The notes: generated by a model from the letters alone, not told the origin. DNA of 30,875 bases from Tieghemiomyces parasiticus (GCA_027575765.1 JANBPT010000558.1:1-30875); one strand, 5' to 3'; shown: positions 1 to 10,242, numbered from the stretch's first letter. A program made the numbers and translations.

Positions 1-1
1 G

Positions 2-1051
2 TTAACCAGGCGTGATGTGTAGGTCCTCATTGATAATTACTATCTGGAGGGCCGCAAGGCAGATGATATTTTTAACGGTTTGACATCCAAGCTGGGCTCA
101 GCTGCCCCTAGCCGCTCCACCATCTACAGGTGGCTGGCTCACTTTCGCACAGGTCACTGCTCTTTTGCAGATGACCCTCATTCTGGCCGCCCATCAGATG
201 ATATTGGTGCATATTATGGGGACGTAATCCTGAGGCGGCTGGGGGAAGACCCTCGACTTACTGTTGAGCAGCTGGCCTGGGCCTGTCACACTTCCCCTAG
301 TACCATACGCAATGTCCTGCGCAGGGACCTGGGGTTGCACAGCTATTTCAATTGCTGGATCTCCCTCAACTTCACTGACAACCAGCGACACAAGCGGGTA
401 CGTTTTGCCACTGAGTTCCTGGAGAAATTTGACGGGGCCAGTGACTACCTGCTGGACTCCATTGTCACAGGTGACAAGACTTGGGTGTACCTTTATGACC
501 CCCCTGCTGGCTCCAATTGTTGGAGGTGGTGCCTTAAAGGTGGCCCTATCCCAACTGAGACCCGCCAAGGTCGTACCACACCCAAGGTGATGCTGACCAT
601 TTATTTCACCAGGCGTGGCCTATTACACCTGAGCGTCATGCCCCCAGGTGTCAAGGTCTCCGCCAAACTCTATGTAGAGTATGGGTTGAAGACCATGGTC
701 CAGGCCTGGGTGGAGGCACATGGAAGTCTGGACCGTCACCCCCTGCGGCTTCACCATGATAATGCACCACCACATTGTGCTGCAGCTACCCAGACCTACA
801 TTTCCGACTCTAAACTCAAACTTCTGCCAGCCCCTCCTTACAGTCCTGATCTGGCCCCCTGCGACTTCTGGCTGTTCAGGAATATCAAACAGCGACTGAG
901 GGGCAAGAAGTTCAGCACAGTGGAGGCGGTTGTGGACGCTTGGCAATTGCAGTTAGCCAGGCTCCAGCCAAATGACTACAGAGCCTGTTTTGATAGATGG
1001 GTAGAAAGAGCTCGCCGAGTGGTACAAAGTGGTGGCAGTTATATTGAATAA
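2..1051 (+). pseudogene. mariner-family (DD34D) transposase, 5' end outside the window and frame interrupted by a stop
   Basis: DDE transposase that cuts and pastes a Tc1/mariner element at TA sites. Counting from the TTG at 80, a helix-turn-helix region (residues 10-40, ending in the SGRPSD motif) precedes the catalytic core. The core has Asp132 in TGDKTW, Asp227 in HHDNAPPH and Asp262 in YSPDLAPCDFW. Exactly 34 residues separate the last two, which is the DD34D signature of true mariner rather than the DD34E of Tc1. No in-frame ATG exists near the start. The same frame stays open upstream to a TAG at 20-22 and is open again before it, and the residues just after the TAG (LEGRKADDIF) still look like mariner N-terminus. 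A nonsense mutation in an otherwise well kept copy is therefore likely. The true N-terminus and the 5' inverted repeat lie outside the window. An alternative is a downstream non-ATG start. Confidence 0.9.
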
Positions 1052-1058
1052 AACTAAT

Positions 1059-1097
1059 TTGACTTAGAAATCCTCACAATAATTTGAGGCACCTGTA
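1059..1097 (+). mobile_element. putative 3' terminal inverted repeat of the mariner element
   Basis: Read on the minus strand from 1097, the sequence begins TACAGGTGCCTCAAATTATT. This is the usual style of a mariner end: TA target site, then CAGGTG. It lies about 45 bp after the transposase stop, where a mariner 3' end is expected. It carries an internal inverted pair (cctca/tgagg). The 5' partner is outside the window, so the repeat cannot be confirmed by matching. Confidence 0.55.
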
Positions 1098-1330
1098 CAT
1101 ATCACATGACATCTCTCCATTTATTATACATGACTTATACCTTACATGGCATCCCTAAGGAGCAATCACATGATTGGTTGTCCCTTATTGGTAGCATAAG
1201 TCTGGCACACTGAGCAACCACAGCAAGGTCTGTTGCATCAAGTTTCAGAAGTAAATTATGATGTACCCATGTGTAGTAAATCAACAGACCAAGACAAATA
1301 GCAGCGTCCTTTCACCAAAAGAGCAAAAAA
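1098..1330. other. intergenic spacer between mariner end and 5S rRNA gene
   Basis: AT-rich sequence with no supported gene. It holds loosely repeated words built on acatgac and tacatg (about 1105-1150), which could be old repeat debris. Confidence 0.4.
1325..1330 (-). terminator. Pol III oligo-T terminator of the 5S gene
   Basis: Six consecutive T on the minus strand directly after the 5S 3' end, with a second four-T run a few bases further on. Runs of four or more T are the standard RNA polymerase III termination signal. Confidence 0.7.
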
Positions 1331-1446
1331 GCTGCGACACCGACTATTCCCAAGTGGTCACCCACCATAGTACTAAATCGGCTGAAAGATGCTTAACTTC
1401 GCAGATCCAACGGGATGCGGTGCTTTCAACTTCATATGGCTGCAAC
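1331..1446 (-). rRNA. 5S ribosomal RNA gene
   Basis: Read on the minus strand, the 116 bases align over their whole length with eukaryotic 5S rRNA. The RNA opens GUUGCAGCC. It carries the AAGCACCGCAUCCC and GGAUCUGCGAAG segments of helix III/loop C, the box A-like GAAGUUAAGCA of the internal control region, UUAGUACUAUGG, and box C-like GGUGGGUGACCAC followed by UUGGGAAUA. The ends can pair (GUUGC with GCAGC), and CCGAUU pairs with AGUCGG in helix V. Helix II pairs less well, so a diverged or dead copy is possible. A run of six T follows directly (plus-strand A run at 1325-1330), as expected for Pol III termination. The promoter is internal. The gene stands alone, with no other rRNA in the window. 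Confidence 0.88.
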
Positions 1447-3560
1447 TGGAGTGTGGAGCCCTCACTCTGTTTGCCCTCCTGAAGATTCCTGATGGATGGA
1501 TCTTGGTTAGAATGATCTACCAGGACATGTATGTGTTAGCAAATCCATCAGGGAAAGCCAAATGCATCTGCCAAGCCATGGGTAAGCCAATACTTTTAGA
1601 GTATACCATCAGGCCATTTCTCCCACCAATGATGGGCCTGATTTCCCTTGACTTGGGTTTCATACTTTTCAATTCTTGATGTTTCAGATATTTGGATTTT
1701 ATGTGTTTCATCCTGAAGGTTGCCAAATGCATTTTACCAGCCTAAATCAATAAGGCAACCAAAGACACCTGTTTTGGCACCTTGGAGACAAACTCCTATT
1801 TAAGGTCAGAACTTCTGCCCTTCTATGTTCTGGGAGTGTTTCCCCTGCCTTGCCTCCAGGCAACCCTTTTGAGTTTCCCTTGGTTCATTTGTACTTTCTT
1901 GCCCCAAGTATTTCTACCCTAATGAAGCTCACCTCTCTCACCTATTAAGATCGTGCTTAGGTCACCAAAATATCTGACCTTAGGGTCTAATATCTAGGTA
2001 ACCTTCACATTTTTGTTTTTGTGAATGGAGTTGGAATTGGCTCACAATGATGTTGTTCATAGTTAGAAGTATGTGAAAAGGAAGATAAATTGAATAAAAG
2101 AACCAGTCAGAGCACTATCTGTTGTTTTATTGAAGAGGTGTGGTAGACCTATTTGTACTTGTCTAGGAGACAAGCATACAGAAAGATAGGCTGATATATT
2201 TGACACCCATGAACAAGGCCGCATAACTGATGCACTGGTCTGCTGCCTCTCCAAGTCACCATCCACCAATGGTTTCTGAGCCTTCCTGGCAACCATCAGA
2301 GATACATAGAAACGACCTCAAACTTCACCCCTTAGTATCCTATAGCAACTCAGGCCTCCGTCCTCCCCCACCCCATGATTCTCTCTCCTTTTTGCCATCT
2401 ACTATCTTGTATTTGCTTGACCCTGCGTAGCACTTGCCACCTACGGGTGGCCCTTCTACTCTTTACCAATAAATCCTCCCCACCTGTCTACTTGTCCAGT
2501 AGGTGCCCAACCCCATTTAGGGGCACTGCGCTGGGTAGGGTGTGAGTAGGGAGGAAGTGGATAAAAGAGAGCCAGCCTAGAGGTGGCTCAGAGGGTCACA
2601 ATAGAGGAGGATCAGGGTTATTGCAAATTACCAATGCAATGGAAAGCATCATGCAAAGGTTATAGCAGAGACAGAGAGATAGGCCAGGGACTCCTGCAGC
2701 AATATATGATTAGAGGGGGGAGGGCAGCCCAAGTCCTCCGTTATTGGAACGGGACTGTCAACCAGCCTGAGTGGGTGGCGGTTGGTATGGGAGGAAAGGG
2801 CATGTGTGATCCGGTATAAGGTGTAACCGCTTTTATGATTAGCTATCAGAAAGAGCCCCACTCTGGCCTTCAGTTCAGTGGGCTAGACGATACCACTTGC
2901 ATTGCTAGCCAAGTTTACTGAGCTTTGCTATGAATTGACCCATCCACCCGCCATCTGGTTATACTCTAATAGCACCGACTTGTTGTCCTTCTCTCTCTCA
3001 TCAGGTTCTCCTAAGTTTAGTTCATGCTCTCTTCACACGCCTCCTGTGATGGCTTGCCTTGGCAAGGGAACGTCTGATAACCCTTGTCACTGGCCTATGT
3101 AATGCCTGTCAACTGACCTCCTTGCTAGGACTCCAGGCTACATTATAAGCCTCTTTTATTGTAGCGCAGTCTCAGCCTCTAGTTGTTCTCCACTACCACG
3201 CCTTGAGAGCAAACAACAACAAAATAAATAACAGTGGTGTTTAACCCAAGAGAACCGTTGGCAAGTATTATGTATGGCCCTGTCCACACTTTACTCCGTG
3301 GTCTGCCTCCTCTGTTACCATCCTAGCATAGCTCACTCTCCCACCCTGCATATTGCGAATGGGATATATATAGGCCTGCAATTGTTGCCCTATTTCCATA
3401 GGCTATCAGGTCAGCTACGTCTGTGTTCAAGTAGTAGCTGTTAACGGCCGTCCTACACCACGCCTTGCTATTATTTGCAGCAAGTTGACTTCTTTTCATG
3501 ATAACCATGATACTTTAGGAAACCACTATTTACATGGCCACCCATCCGACTACACTGGAT
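1447..3560. other. gene-poor tract, possible transposon remnants
   Basis: No reading frame here resembles a known protein. TATA-like stretches (tatttaagg near 1797, attataagcc near 3142) and an A-rich end (acaacaacaaaataaataaca near 3210-3230) followed by tggtgtttaaccc suggest old long-terminal-repeat pieces. No second copy or target-site duplication was found. A perfect 6-bp hairpin, gccacc-tacg-ggtggc, sits at 2436-2451. Confidence 0.3.
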
Positions 3561-3572
3561 CACTTGACAGAC

Positions 3573-3693
3573 TGTGGTGATTGGGAACCACCACATTAGA
3601 TTTTCCCAAGGTAAAGTCCAAGTCTACTATTTCAGAACCACATATTCTGTGATAGTAGAATAGCCTTTTGGTTATGGTATTAGACTTGGGCCT
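3573..3693. repeat. cluster of perfect hairpins and competing inverted repeats
   Basis: Three stem systems lie within 121 bp. First, tgtggtg (3573-3579) pairs with caccaca (3589-3595), and the loop word ttgggaa can also pair with ttcccaa at 3603-3609. Second, tctactat (3623-3630) pairs with atagtaga (3652-3659) and encloses an inner cagaa/ttctg stem (3633-3637 with 3645-3649). Third, ccaagtcta (3618-3626) is complementary to tagacttgg (3685-3693) and would compete with the second stem. No coding potential was seen. It could be a small folded transposon (MITE) or a structured RNA. Confidence 0.5.
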
Positions 3694-3699
3694 AATATC

Positions 3700-4122
3700 A
3701 GCACACAGACACTGGGCCTGGGTATGTCTCTCTTCCCTTACTACTAGGTATCGTGTACGGTGCTGTAAATGCACTGCTCGGAGGACTACTAGGGTCCTCG
3801 CCGTCGCACCAGCTACCGTTGGCTCTCTCTAGCTTGTTTTCGTGATGAATGTTTCCGACGTAAGCCCCTGCCTATGCGACACCATCGTCACTGGGGTTGG
3901 TGGCTTTGGCTCTCTGGTTTTACCCTTTTCAGCCCTGTCGTCAAGGATGACACCCAAGAGGAGGGTTGGTATTAAGGAGGCACCGCGGATACGGTCTACC
4001 AATGGGGGCTCTTAGAGAAACTTCCTTAAGGTACACCAATGTCCACCTTACCATAGGAATAGAAGGTCAGTCACCAAGTAACCCACGCCAGTGGCCATCA
4101 CTCTAGACGGGCGTATACTAGC
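3700..4122. other. gene-poor spacer between hairpin clusters
   Basis: No supported gene, RNA gene or repeat was seen in these roughly 420 bp. Confidence 0.3.
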
Positions 4123-4140
4123 GAGAGTATTGGTACTCTC
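4123..4140. repeat. perfect 7-bp hairpin with 4-base loop
   Basis: gagagta and tactctc flank the loop ttgg. It is isolated, with no T run after it, so it is not an obvious terminator. Confidence 0.5.
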
Positions 4141-5196
4141 CTTTACGGCCACCATAAAACTCATCGACCGTCCACTGTATGCTGAATGGTTTCACTAGCC
4201 AACGCCACACACTTGGAGTTTTTTTTCCAATCCCTCCCCCTCTCCCGCTGCTGTAGTTATACAGACGGGTCCGACAAAGCAGCGGATTAACCAATAAACG
4301 AACATACCACCTCCCACTCCTTGCTACCATCCGAAGGGAAAGGCGGCGACTATCGGAATGGCAGGCTGCTGTGGAACTTGGAGTTGGTGCTGTCCCCCCC
4401 TTGCCGCTTGGTGAGTGTAGGATTGGTAGACGGCGGCCAATGCTACCCAGGTCTGGCTTGGTCGGTACTTGGGTGTAACCTAACTAATTGCTTCTATATA
4501 CTAATATACTATAGCTCGGCTTAAGGTTAAAAAGGGAAAACAGAAATAAAGAGAGAGATGAAAGGGAAATGGAGGGTTCCGAAATACCAAACGGTGCAAG
4601 GGAGGGAGTGCAGATGACGACTTGTAGGCGGAATCCCAGAGAGGCTGGGGCCTTCCGAGGCCATAGATGTTAGGAAGGGCCTTTGGACGTGAAGACGGAG
4701 GCGAAGGGGAGAGAGGGAGAAGACTAATAGAAGATCCGCGGTGGAGGGATAAAGGAACAAAGGGGACGCAGGGCCCAGGTCGACCTGGGAAAGAAGGGGG
4801 ACCCGCACTACAGGGTCTTTCGATAAAGATGGGCAGTTTGATTGGAGACTACAGGCTCCTATTCGTCGAAACTGGCCTTCCACTGCCACCGGTATATTGA
4901 AAACAAGATACCCGGCGGTGTAACTATGGGTGCCTCGGTGGGCTCCGGGAGAGAGGGAGTGGTTACACTGGTAGCACAGACCGACGGGTCCGTCCGAGGT
5001 TCAGCTGAGCCTTCACCAGGGACCGGTGGCTTCGCCCTCTCGGCTGCACCTTCCTGTGCTTGCAAAGACTTCTGCCCTCTCCCCACCGCATCAATGACTC
5101 CTTCGCCACCGCCCGACTAAGGGCCAAGCGGAGAGCTATGCCACTAGTTCCCTCCTCCGCAGCCTAGTTTTACTTTTTAGTTAGGCACGGGCTGCC
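4141..5196. other. intergenic region upstream of the secreted F-box-like gene
   Basis: No supported gene. From about 4530 the plus strand is purine-rich (GA-rich) for some 250 bp, and base composition shifts to the GC-richer state of the genic part of the window. Short frames here have no recognisable content. The final part is the promoter of the gene at 5342. Confidence 0.3.
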
Positions 5197-5204
5197 TATA
5201 TAAG
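5197..5204 (+). promoter_or_regulatory. TATA box of the secreted F-box-like gene
   Basis: TATATAAG about 140 bp before the chosen ATG at 5342, followed by a long pyrimidine-rich stretch typical of fungal transcription starts. An ATG at 5210 lies too close to this box to be in the transcript, which decides for 5342. Confidence 0.6.
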
Positions 5205-5341
5205 AGACAATGGACCGCTCACCCTCCTTGTCCCCTCACCCAACTCACCCGCCTTTACCCCTTTGCCTGACTGCCAGGCTCTCCATCGCTTGTACTTCAA
5301 CCCGCTACCTCGTCCTCCCCTTCCACTCGCCAATTTCCACT

Positions 5342-7216
5342 ATGCGTATCTCCATCTACACGGCCCTTTCCCTGTCGCTCCTGGCCACCGCCATGGCCCA
5401 GCCGAGTCCGGCGGATACTACCGTCTTAGTTAGGCGTGGGGAGCCCCAAAGTGAAAGCAGCCTGCTTAGGCTGGGTGATGATGTTATGCGCGAAATTTTA
5501 AGCAATCTCCCACTTGACCATCGCAATGGATTCAGACTCACTAGTAAGCATAATTATGCGCTTGACAAAACGAGCCGCTATGATTATACCAAGGTAAGTG
5601 AACATGAGGGCGGACCAAGTGGCCGTCAGCAAACGGTGTCGTGCAGAACGGTTTGATTCCACGGGCCTCAAGCTTTGCACCAGAACGGTGGTTGGCAGTC
5701 GTAATTGGCCATTCAGTGCTTGAATTCTAACCTACCTAAAACGTTAGGAACATCAACTGCAGGACAGTCGATAGTTCTAGTCGGGATGAATACTAACCTG
5801 CCGACCACCACTTTCCCCTTGGCTTTCCATCCCACCCGACAGTTAATAGCTTCCCTTCCTTCGAAGCTGGAAGAATTGAATGCAATGGAGGGTCGCTGTG
5901 TTAATTACGAGGAAAGGTTAAGGAGCTTAAAAGACACTCTTGAAGTCGGCGAGACGACGGCCATCGAAGCCACCGATGATGTGAACAATGCGCGTACGGA
6001 GGTTGATGACTTAGCTAAACAGCTTGAGAGACTTACGGCTACGCAGAGCAACGAGTCCAATGGGGACGCGCAAGAACCAAAGGAAGGCTTGTCGAAAGAT
6101 GAGGTACAAGAAGACTACGAGCTTGCGCAAGCAGACTTCGATAACTTGATCGAGGTGCGTGATCGGTGCATTAAAAAGAACAAGGATCTTGAGGCCGAGA
6201 TTAATTTCCTTAAAATTTGCGATAAGATGTCGAAGTATGTAGGCTTCTCACAACTTTCAGCAGGACTCTTCCGACCATTCGTTAAAGCCTGGCTCCTCAA
6301 CGAATTTCGCATTATCGACTTCGGTCCGCCTCAAGTGTCCGACAATCAAGCGGGTTCTTTGGCCCACGGCCATGATCGATATCATCCTAGGATGAGAGCG
6401 GAGGGTCAAATAGACTCGCGTGAATCCTATCCTGTGACTTGGGACTATTACATGTACCCCCCCAATTTATCACAACTATTCGGCCTGAGCGGATTGCGCC
6501 CGACTTCCACCATCCTGTCTCTGTCCAGTCCTAGTACGGGTCAATCGTCAAGCTCACAGGCGCCCCCTTTTACCCAAAACGTTGGACTAGGCAGCCTACT
6601 CGATTCGCCCTACTCGCACATCTACGAACTCTCCAAAGGATATAACGATCACCAGCTCGGAGTACTTTTGCGACGTTTACTGTCCGAGTCGGTCGGACGA
6701 GAGGTTGCGCAGGAGTTTACGACCGGTATCTTGCACCGGTTTGAGGGCTACAAAAGACTCGTGGGACCTGATGATCGCAGGGACCGTTCAACGTTTTGGG
6801 CAAGAGACCTGACCTTGGCCCTCGTCACTTTGCGCTTCTTTCGTGATCGTACGGCCATCGACCGAAAGTCGGAGCTCTACAAAGTCTTGACTGAGAACTA
6901 TCTGCCGTGGTCAACCAGGGCGCATATCTGGGCCATTGGTGCGGAGTTGGGTATTCCAGAGATCAACTCATTGAGCGATTGGAGCAATCGGTCTTTTGAA
7001 ATAATCGAGTCGTGCGCGAACCAGCTTCACTGGGGGAAGGCCGCAGAGGCCGCCAGGTTAAACGCGGAAGCCGCCAGGTTAAACACGGAAGCCGCCAGGT
7101 TAAACGCAGGTAGGCGTACTCGCGAGTGCAACAGCGAATTCTATACCGCCTCACCCATCCGTTTGGGCGCTAACCAGTCCCTCCTTGTCCAGACCGTCCA
7201 TTATGAGAATGCATAG
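5342..7216 (+). CDS. secreted F-box-like, coiled-coil protein with tandem repeat
   Basis: Predicted 583-residue protein from exons 5342-5593 and 5717-7216; the intron has a GTAAGT donor and a TTCAG acceptor. Residues 1-19 form a signal peptide ending AMA, followed by a dibasic RR at 31-32 that could be a Kex2-type site. Residues 41-75 (LLRLGDDVMREILSNLPLDH, then FRLTSKHNY) match the F-box pattern, which in known proteins binds Skp1 in SCF ubiquitin ligases. A charged coiled-coil region follows (about 130-250), then a Ser/Pro-rich linker and a C-terminal globular region that I do not recognise. Near the end the heptad AARLNAE/AARLNTE/AARLNAG is encoded by a 21-bp tandem repeat. The first exon has exactly 84 codons and joins in phase 0. 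If the intron is retained, the protein stops after a further 20 residues. No family is assigned beyond the F-box-like motif, and the function is unknown. Confidence 0.72.
7049..7109 (+). repeat. 21-bp in-frame tandem repeat, about three units
   Basis: Units start at 7049, 7070 and 7091 with the core gccgccaggttaaac. They differ at only one or two bases and encode a seven-residue repeat, Ala-Ala-Arg-Leu-Asn-x-x, inside the secreted F-box-like protein. High identity at DNA level points to recent expansion. Confidence 0.85.
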
Positions 7217-9437
7217 GTGGATCAGGTCGAGGAAACAAGTGATTAACCCTTCATCCTTCCGCCTAGTTGATGCAGCTGAACTGGGCATGACATGTCATTA
7301 TTTTCTATATATATAAATTCAAGTGAGACTGGCGTGCTATCCGGGAGTCAAGGTCTTATTAAAGATAGTTAGTTCAACCAGGGATGTGCGGGCTGGACAG
7401 ATACCTAGCCTCGAGGTGAATCTCGCCTAGGCTTTTCTTCCCCGTGATTCAGGCCTGCGTATGGCCGGGGCTTGGCCATAGGAGGGAAATGGCGCGTGTG
7501 TACGCCGGATGGACATGCGATGGAAGTAGGGTAGAGGGAGAGGCATGGGGGTAGACCAATAGTCAATCCAGAAGCGAACAGTGGATGATCCGAAGAGTGG
7601 AGGGCTGAGCACAGCAAGCGTAATTTTAAGGTGTACGATCCATAGGTGCGGACGCCTCGTGGTCATAAGGGTGATTTTTGGATACGCCAACGTGGGTTTT
7701 ATATATTATTTAATGCCAACCTCCACTCTATAGGGTCGGTGGACGAGGGGGTTGGTGGTGGGCTGGATACACATGCGTGTTGTTGGTAGTAGCGGGGTGA
7801 ATTTATTAAGACCGGCGGCGGGACCCTTAATAGATATATATATCTCGATATATATCTATAAATGACAAAGGGACCTAGAATCGATGATGTTTTGGTCAAT
7901 TTGGCACCTGCACAATTGTAGAGAAGGGACAATGGCTGGAGGGGAGCGCTGGACGAAAAAGCCGACCGGCACCGGGAAAGGCTACTTGTATTAGTTGGAT
8001 AAGCAGGTGTGGCAAACGGTACGGGAGTAGGTCAAGACACGGGTCACCATTGATCAGAGATAGTCTTTTAGTAGTATAACAGAGGCGCACCCCAGGACGC
8101 CCCCTTGTCCAAGGAAGCTGCCTCCCTTTATGAATCCGCCTTCCTGATAGAAGCCTCCAACTTCCATCACGGATTATTTCCCCTCTTTGGGAAATAAGAA
8201 GGCGGTGGCCTTCCAACTTCGGAAGCGAACTCGACTCAATTTTGGGTCCTCTTCCTCATGGAGAAAAGTCCCCGGAACCAAGCGCCTCAAGCTACACCAA
8301 ACTGTTTCGCGCCATCACTCGGACCACACCTATTTAAAGACGACGGATCGCCCATAATAGTAGAGTCGTTAGGTGTGTAATAAATACCATTTCTTTATTC
8401 TACTCGGCCTGTTCGCCAGGGACCCTTCCTCAGTCTTCCTTTCAGTTGCTCCCCTACTCGGGATACACACCCCGTCATAGTATGTTGCTCGGTTGTGTCA
8501 ATTTTCCTCCGTGAATGGTAGCTCGGTTTAGCTTTCGTTTGGTTTTTCGGAATCCCCGCCTCCGGCAGCACATTTCTAATATCTCTATACTTTGTGCTGG
8601 TTGGCTTTGAGACGTGTATCAGTTTTCGTAGAGGTGTACACTTCACCTTATGCTTGTCTGGTGCATTGCTGTCGTAATAATAAAGCATCAACTGATGCAG
8701 GTCTCGATTTAAGATATTGGACTTATGATGCAAAACCGTATGGTGTGGCTAGGATTGCCTCCTTATCGGCACAGTAGTCTGATCTTGAGATTTCCTGTGA
8801 CCAAAGCTGCTGACATTAGTGGGTAGGCTTTTCGATATTGCGTGTTTAGGCCTGCCTTTCTGTTAGTTCAGACCCCTAGCAATTGGGCTTAGCGCCGGAG
8901 GGCATCGGTCACTGTATCGATCGTCAAATAATTCGCTCTGGTTTGGGTCCAGGAGACCAACTAATGCAAGACTGCATTGTCGAACTCATGTTGGCGTTAG
9001 GGTCTGGGTTACCCAGTTTATCCAGGTGGCTAACTCCAGGCGGATTCCAAGGAAGCTGTCTGTGCCGCAAGATCCGAACCATGAGAAGGTATTAGTATCC
9101 GAGGCCTGGATTCTCCTTCAGTATTCCAATACCATTACTGTTGCCCTACAGTAGTCCGTCAAAGATCCAGGACACCGTAGGGCGATTCCCCATACAAGAT
9201 AAAGCCGTGGTGGTTTATTACGCACCGATGGTGGGCGGAAAAATGGTATGTTATAGAGATAGGATGGGAGGGGGGAGGGAGGTAAGCTTGGGGGGGCAGA
9301 CGGACTAGAACGAAGGCCGACTGAGGGGCGGACAAGGAGCAGAGGAAAGTGTGAAGGAGTGCGGACAGGTAATGCTGGCGGGCTATGGAGCCACAAGACC
9401 TACACACACATACAGACACGCACTAGTGGAGAAGCTT
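7217..9437. other. 2.2-kb intergenic region
   Basis: No gene supported. It contains a perfect inverted repeat tatggcc-ggggctt-ggccata (7460-7480), a perfect AT-rich inverted repeat (7831-7858) and a TATA-like tatttaaag near 8332. From 8800 to 9100 short hairpins (ctggg-tta-cccag, atgca-agac-tgcat) occur but fit no RNA family I know. The end of the stretch is the 3' flank of the tropomyosin gene. Confidence 0.35.
7831..7858. repeat. AT-rich perfect inverted repeat
   Basis: tagatatata (7831-7840) and tatatatcta (7849-7858) flank the 8-base spacer tatctcga. It may be a cruciform-prone site or simple-sequence chance in a TA-rich run. Confidence 0.6.
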
Positions 9438-10242
9438 CTACATGTTATCGAGGGCCGCCATGGTAGACTCAAACTCAGCCTTGGTTTCAAGGTACTTGGC
9501 GTTGAGCTCCTCATACTTGGCATCATGTTCGTCGCGCTCGGCAGTCATCTTCTGGATGGTGCGCTCGAGGTGCTCGGCCTTAACGTCGACGGTCCGGAGG
9601 GTCTCGCGCACCTCCTTGAGCTCCTTCTCGCGGGTCTCTAGTTCCTCCTCCAGATGCTGCGCCCGGCGGAACAACTCATCGTGAGCCGAACGGGACTGCT
9701 CGTCCTCATCCGCTGCGGCCTTGGCCTCCCGCAGCTTCTGCTCTGCCGTGTCCAGCTGCTCCTCGAGGTTGGCAATCTTGTTCTGGTACGAGATGATCTC
9801 CTGCTCCCGTTCCATCTGCGCATCTGTCAGCTGCTTGACCTGGCCCTCAGCGGCCTCGGCACGATCGGTGGCCGCCTCGCACTCCTCGCGCAGGCTCTGG
9901 ATTTTCTGTGGGTCCCGAGCGGGGTAGAATGGGAAGGTCGGGCGGGGAGATGAAAGGATGGGAGGTTAGTCATAGCAGTTGAAAGTGGGGTTGAGGGGCC
10001 TAATCGGCAACGTCAGGTCCCGGTGGCCCGGTAGCCTGCCGGCAGGAGTCCCAGTAGCAAATCGGGGCTGGGCTGGCCTGCGGACCAGAGGGATGCGGGT
10101 GCACAGGCCTCCTCATCCGATGTAGACCTGGGAAAGGTAGAGAGCCGCAGATGTAGGATGGAGCTTGGAACTCCTCTATGGCACCGAGCACACCCGAGGA
10201 TGGGGGGTACGTGCAGTAACTTACCTTGCTAAGCTTGTCCAT
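9438..10242 (-). CDS. tropomyosin
   Basis: Actin-filament-binding coiled-coil protein of contractile rings and actin cables. Two exons: 10242-10225 (18 bases, encoding MDKLSK) and 9905-9438. The 319-bp intron has a GTAAGT donor and a CCCACAG acceptor and joins in phase 0. The product is 161 residues, the usual length of the short fungal tropomyosins (yeast Tpm2 and fission yeast Cdc8 class). It is an unbroken heptad coiled coil from KIQSLREECEAATDRAEAAE at the N-terminus to the end, rich in Glu, Lys and Arg, with no cysteine beyond Cys14. A tiny first exon after the start is common in fungal tropomyosin genes. The start is fixed by family length and by the sequence context gccATGG. It is transcribed in the same direction as the subtilase upstream. 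Confidence 0.95.

Noticed and set aside
1389..1732. Frames on both strands beside the 5S gene
   Set aside because: No motif or family could be recognised, and one overlaps the 5S rRNA gene.
2880..3245. Possible solo long terminal repeat ending aataaca before tggtgtttaaccc
   Set aside because: No second copy, no target-site duplication and no element-internal genes were found; the terminal bases alone are too weak.
5210..5341. Upstream in-frame ATG for the F-box-like gene
   Set aside because: It lies only about 6 bp after the TATA box, before any likely transcription start, and would hide the signal peptide.
8395..8733. 112-codon minus-strand frame whose stop is followed by aataaa
   Set aside because: It lacks an ATG at its start, resembles no family and has no promoter or splice support.
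9438..9953. Plus-strand frames opposite tropomyosin
   Set aside because: They mirror the regular heptad codon pattern of the minus-strand gene and have no independent support.
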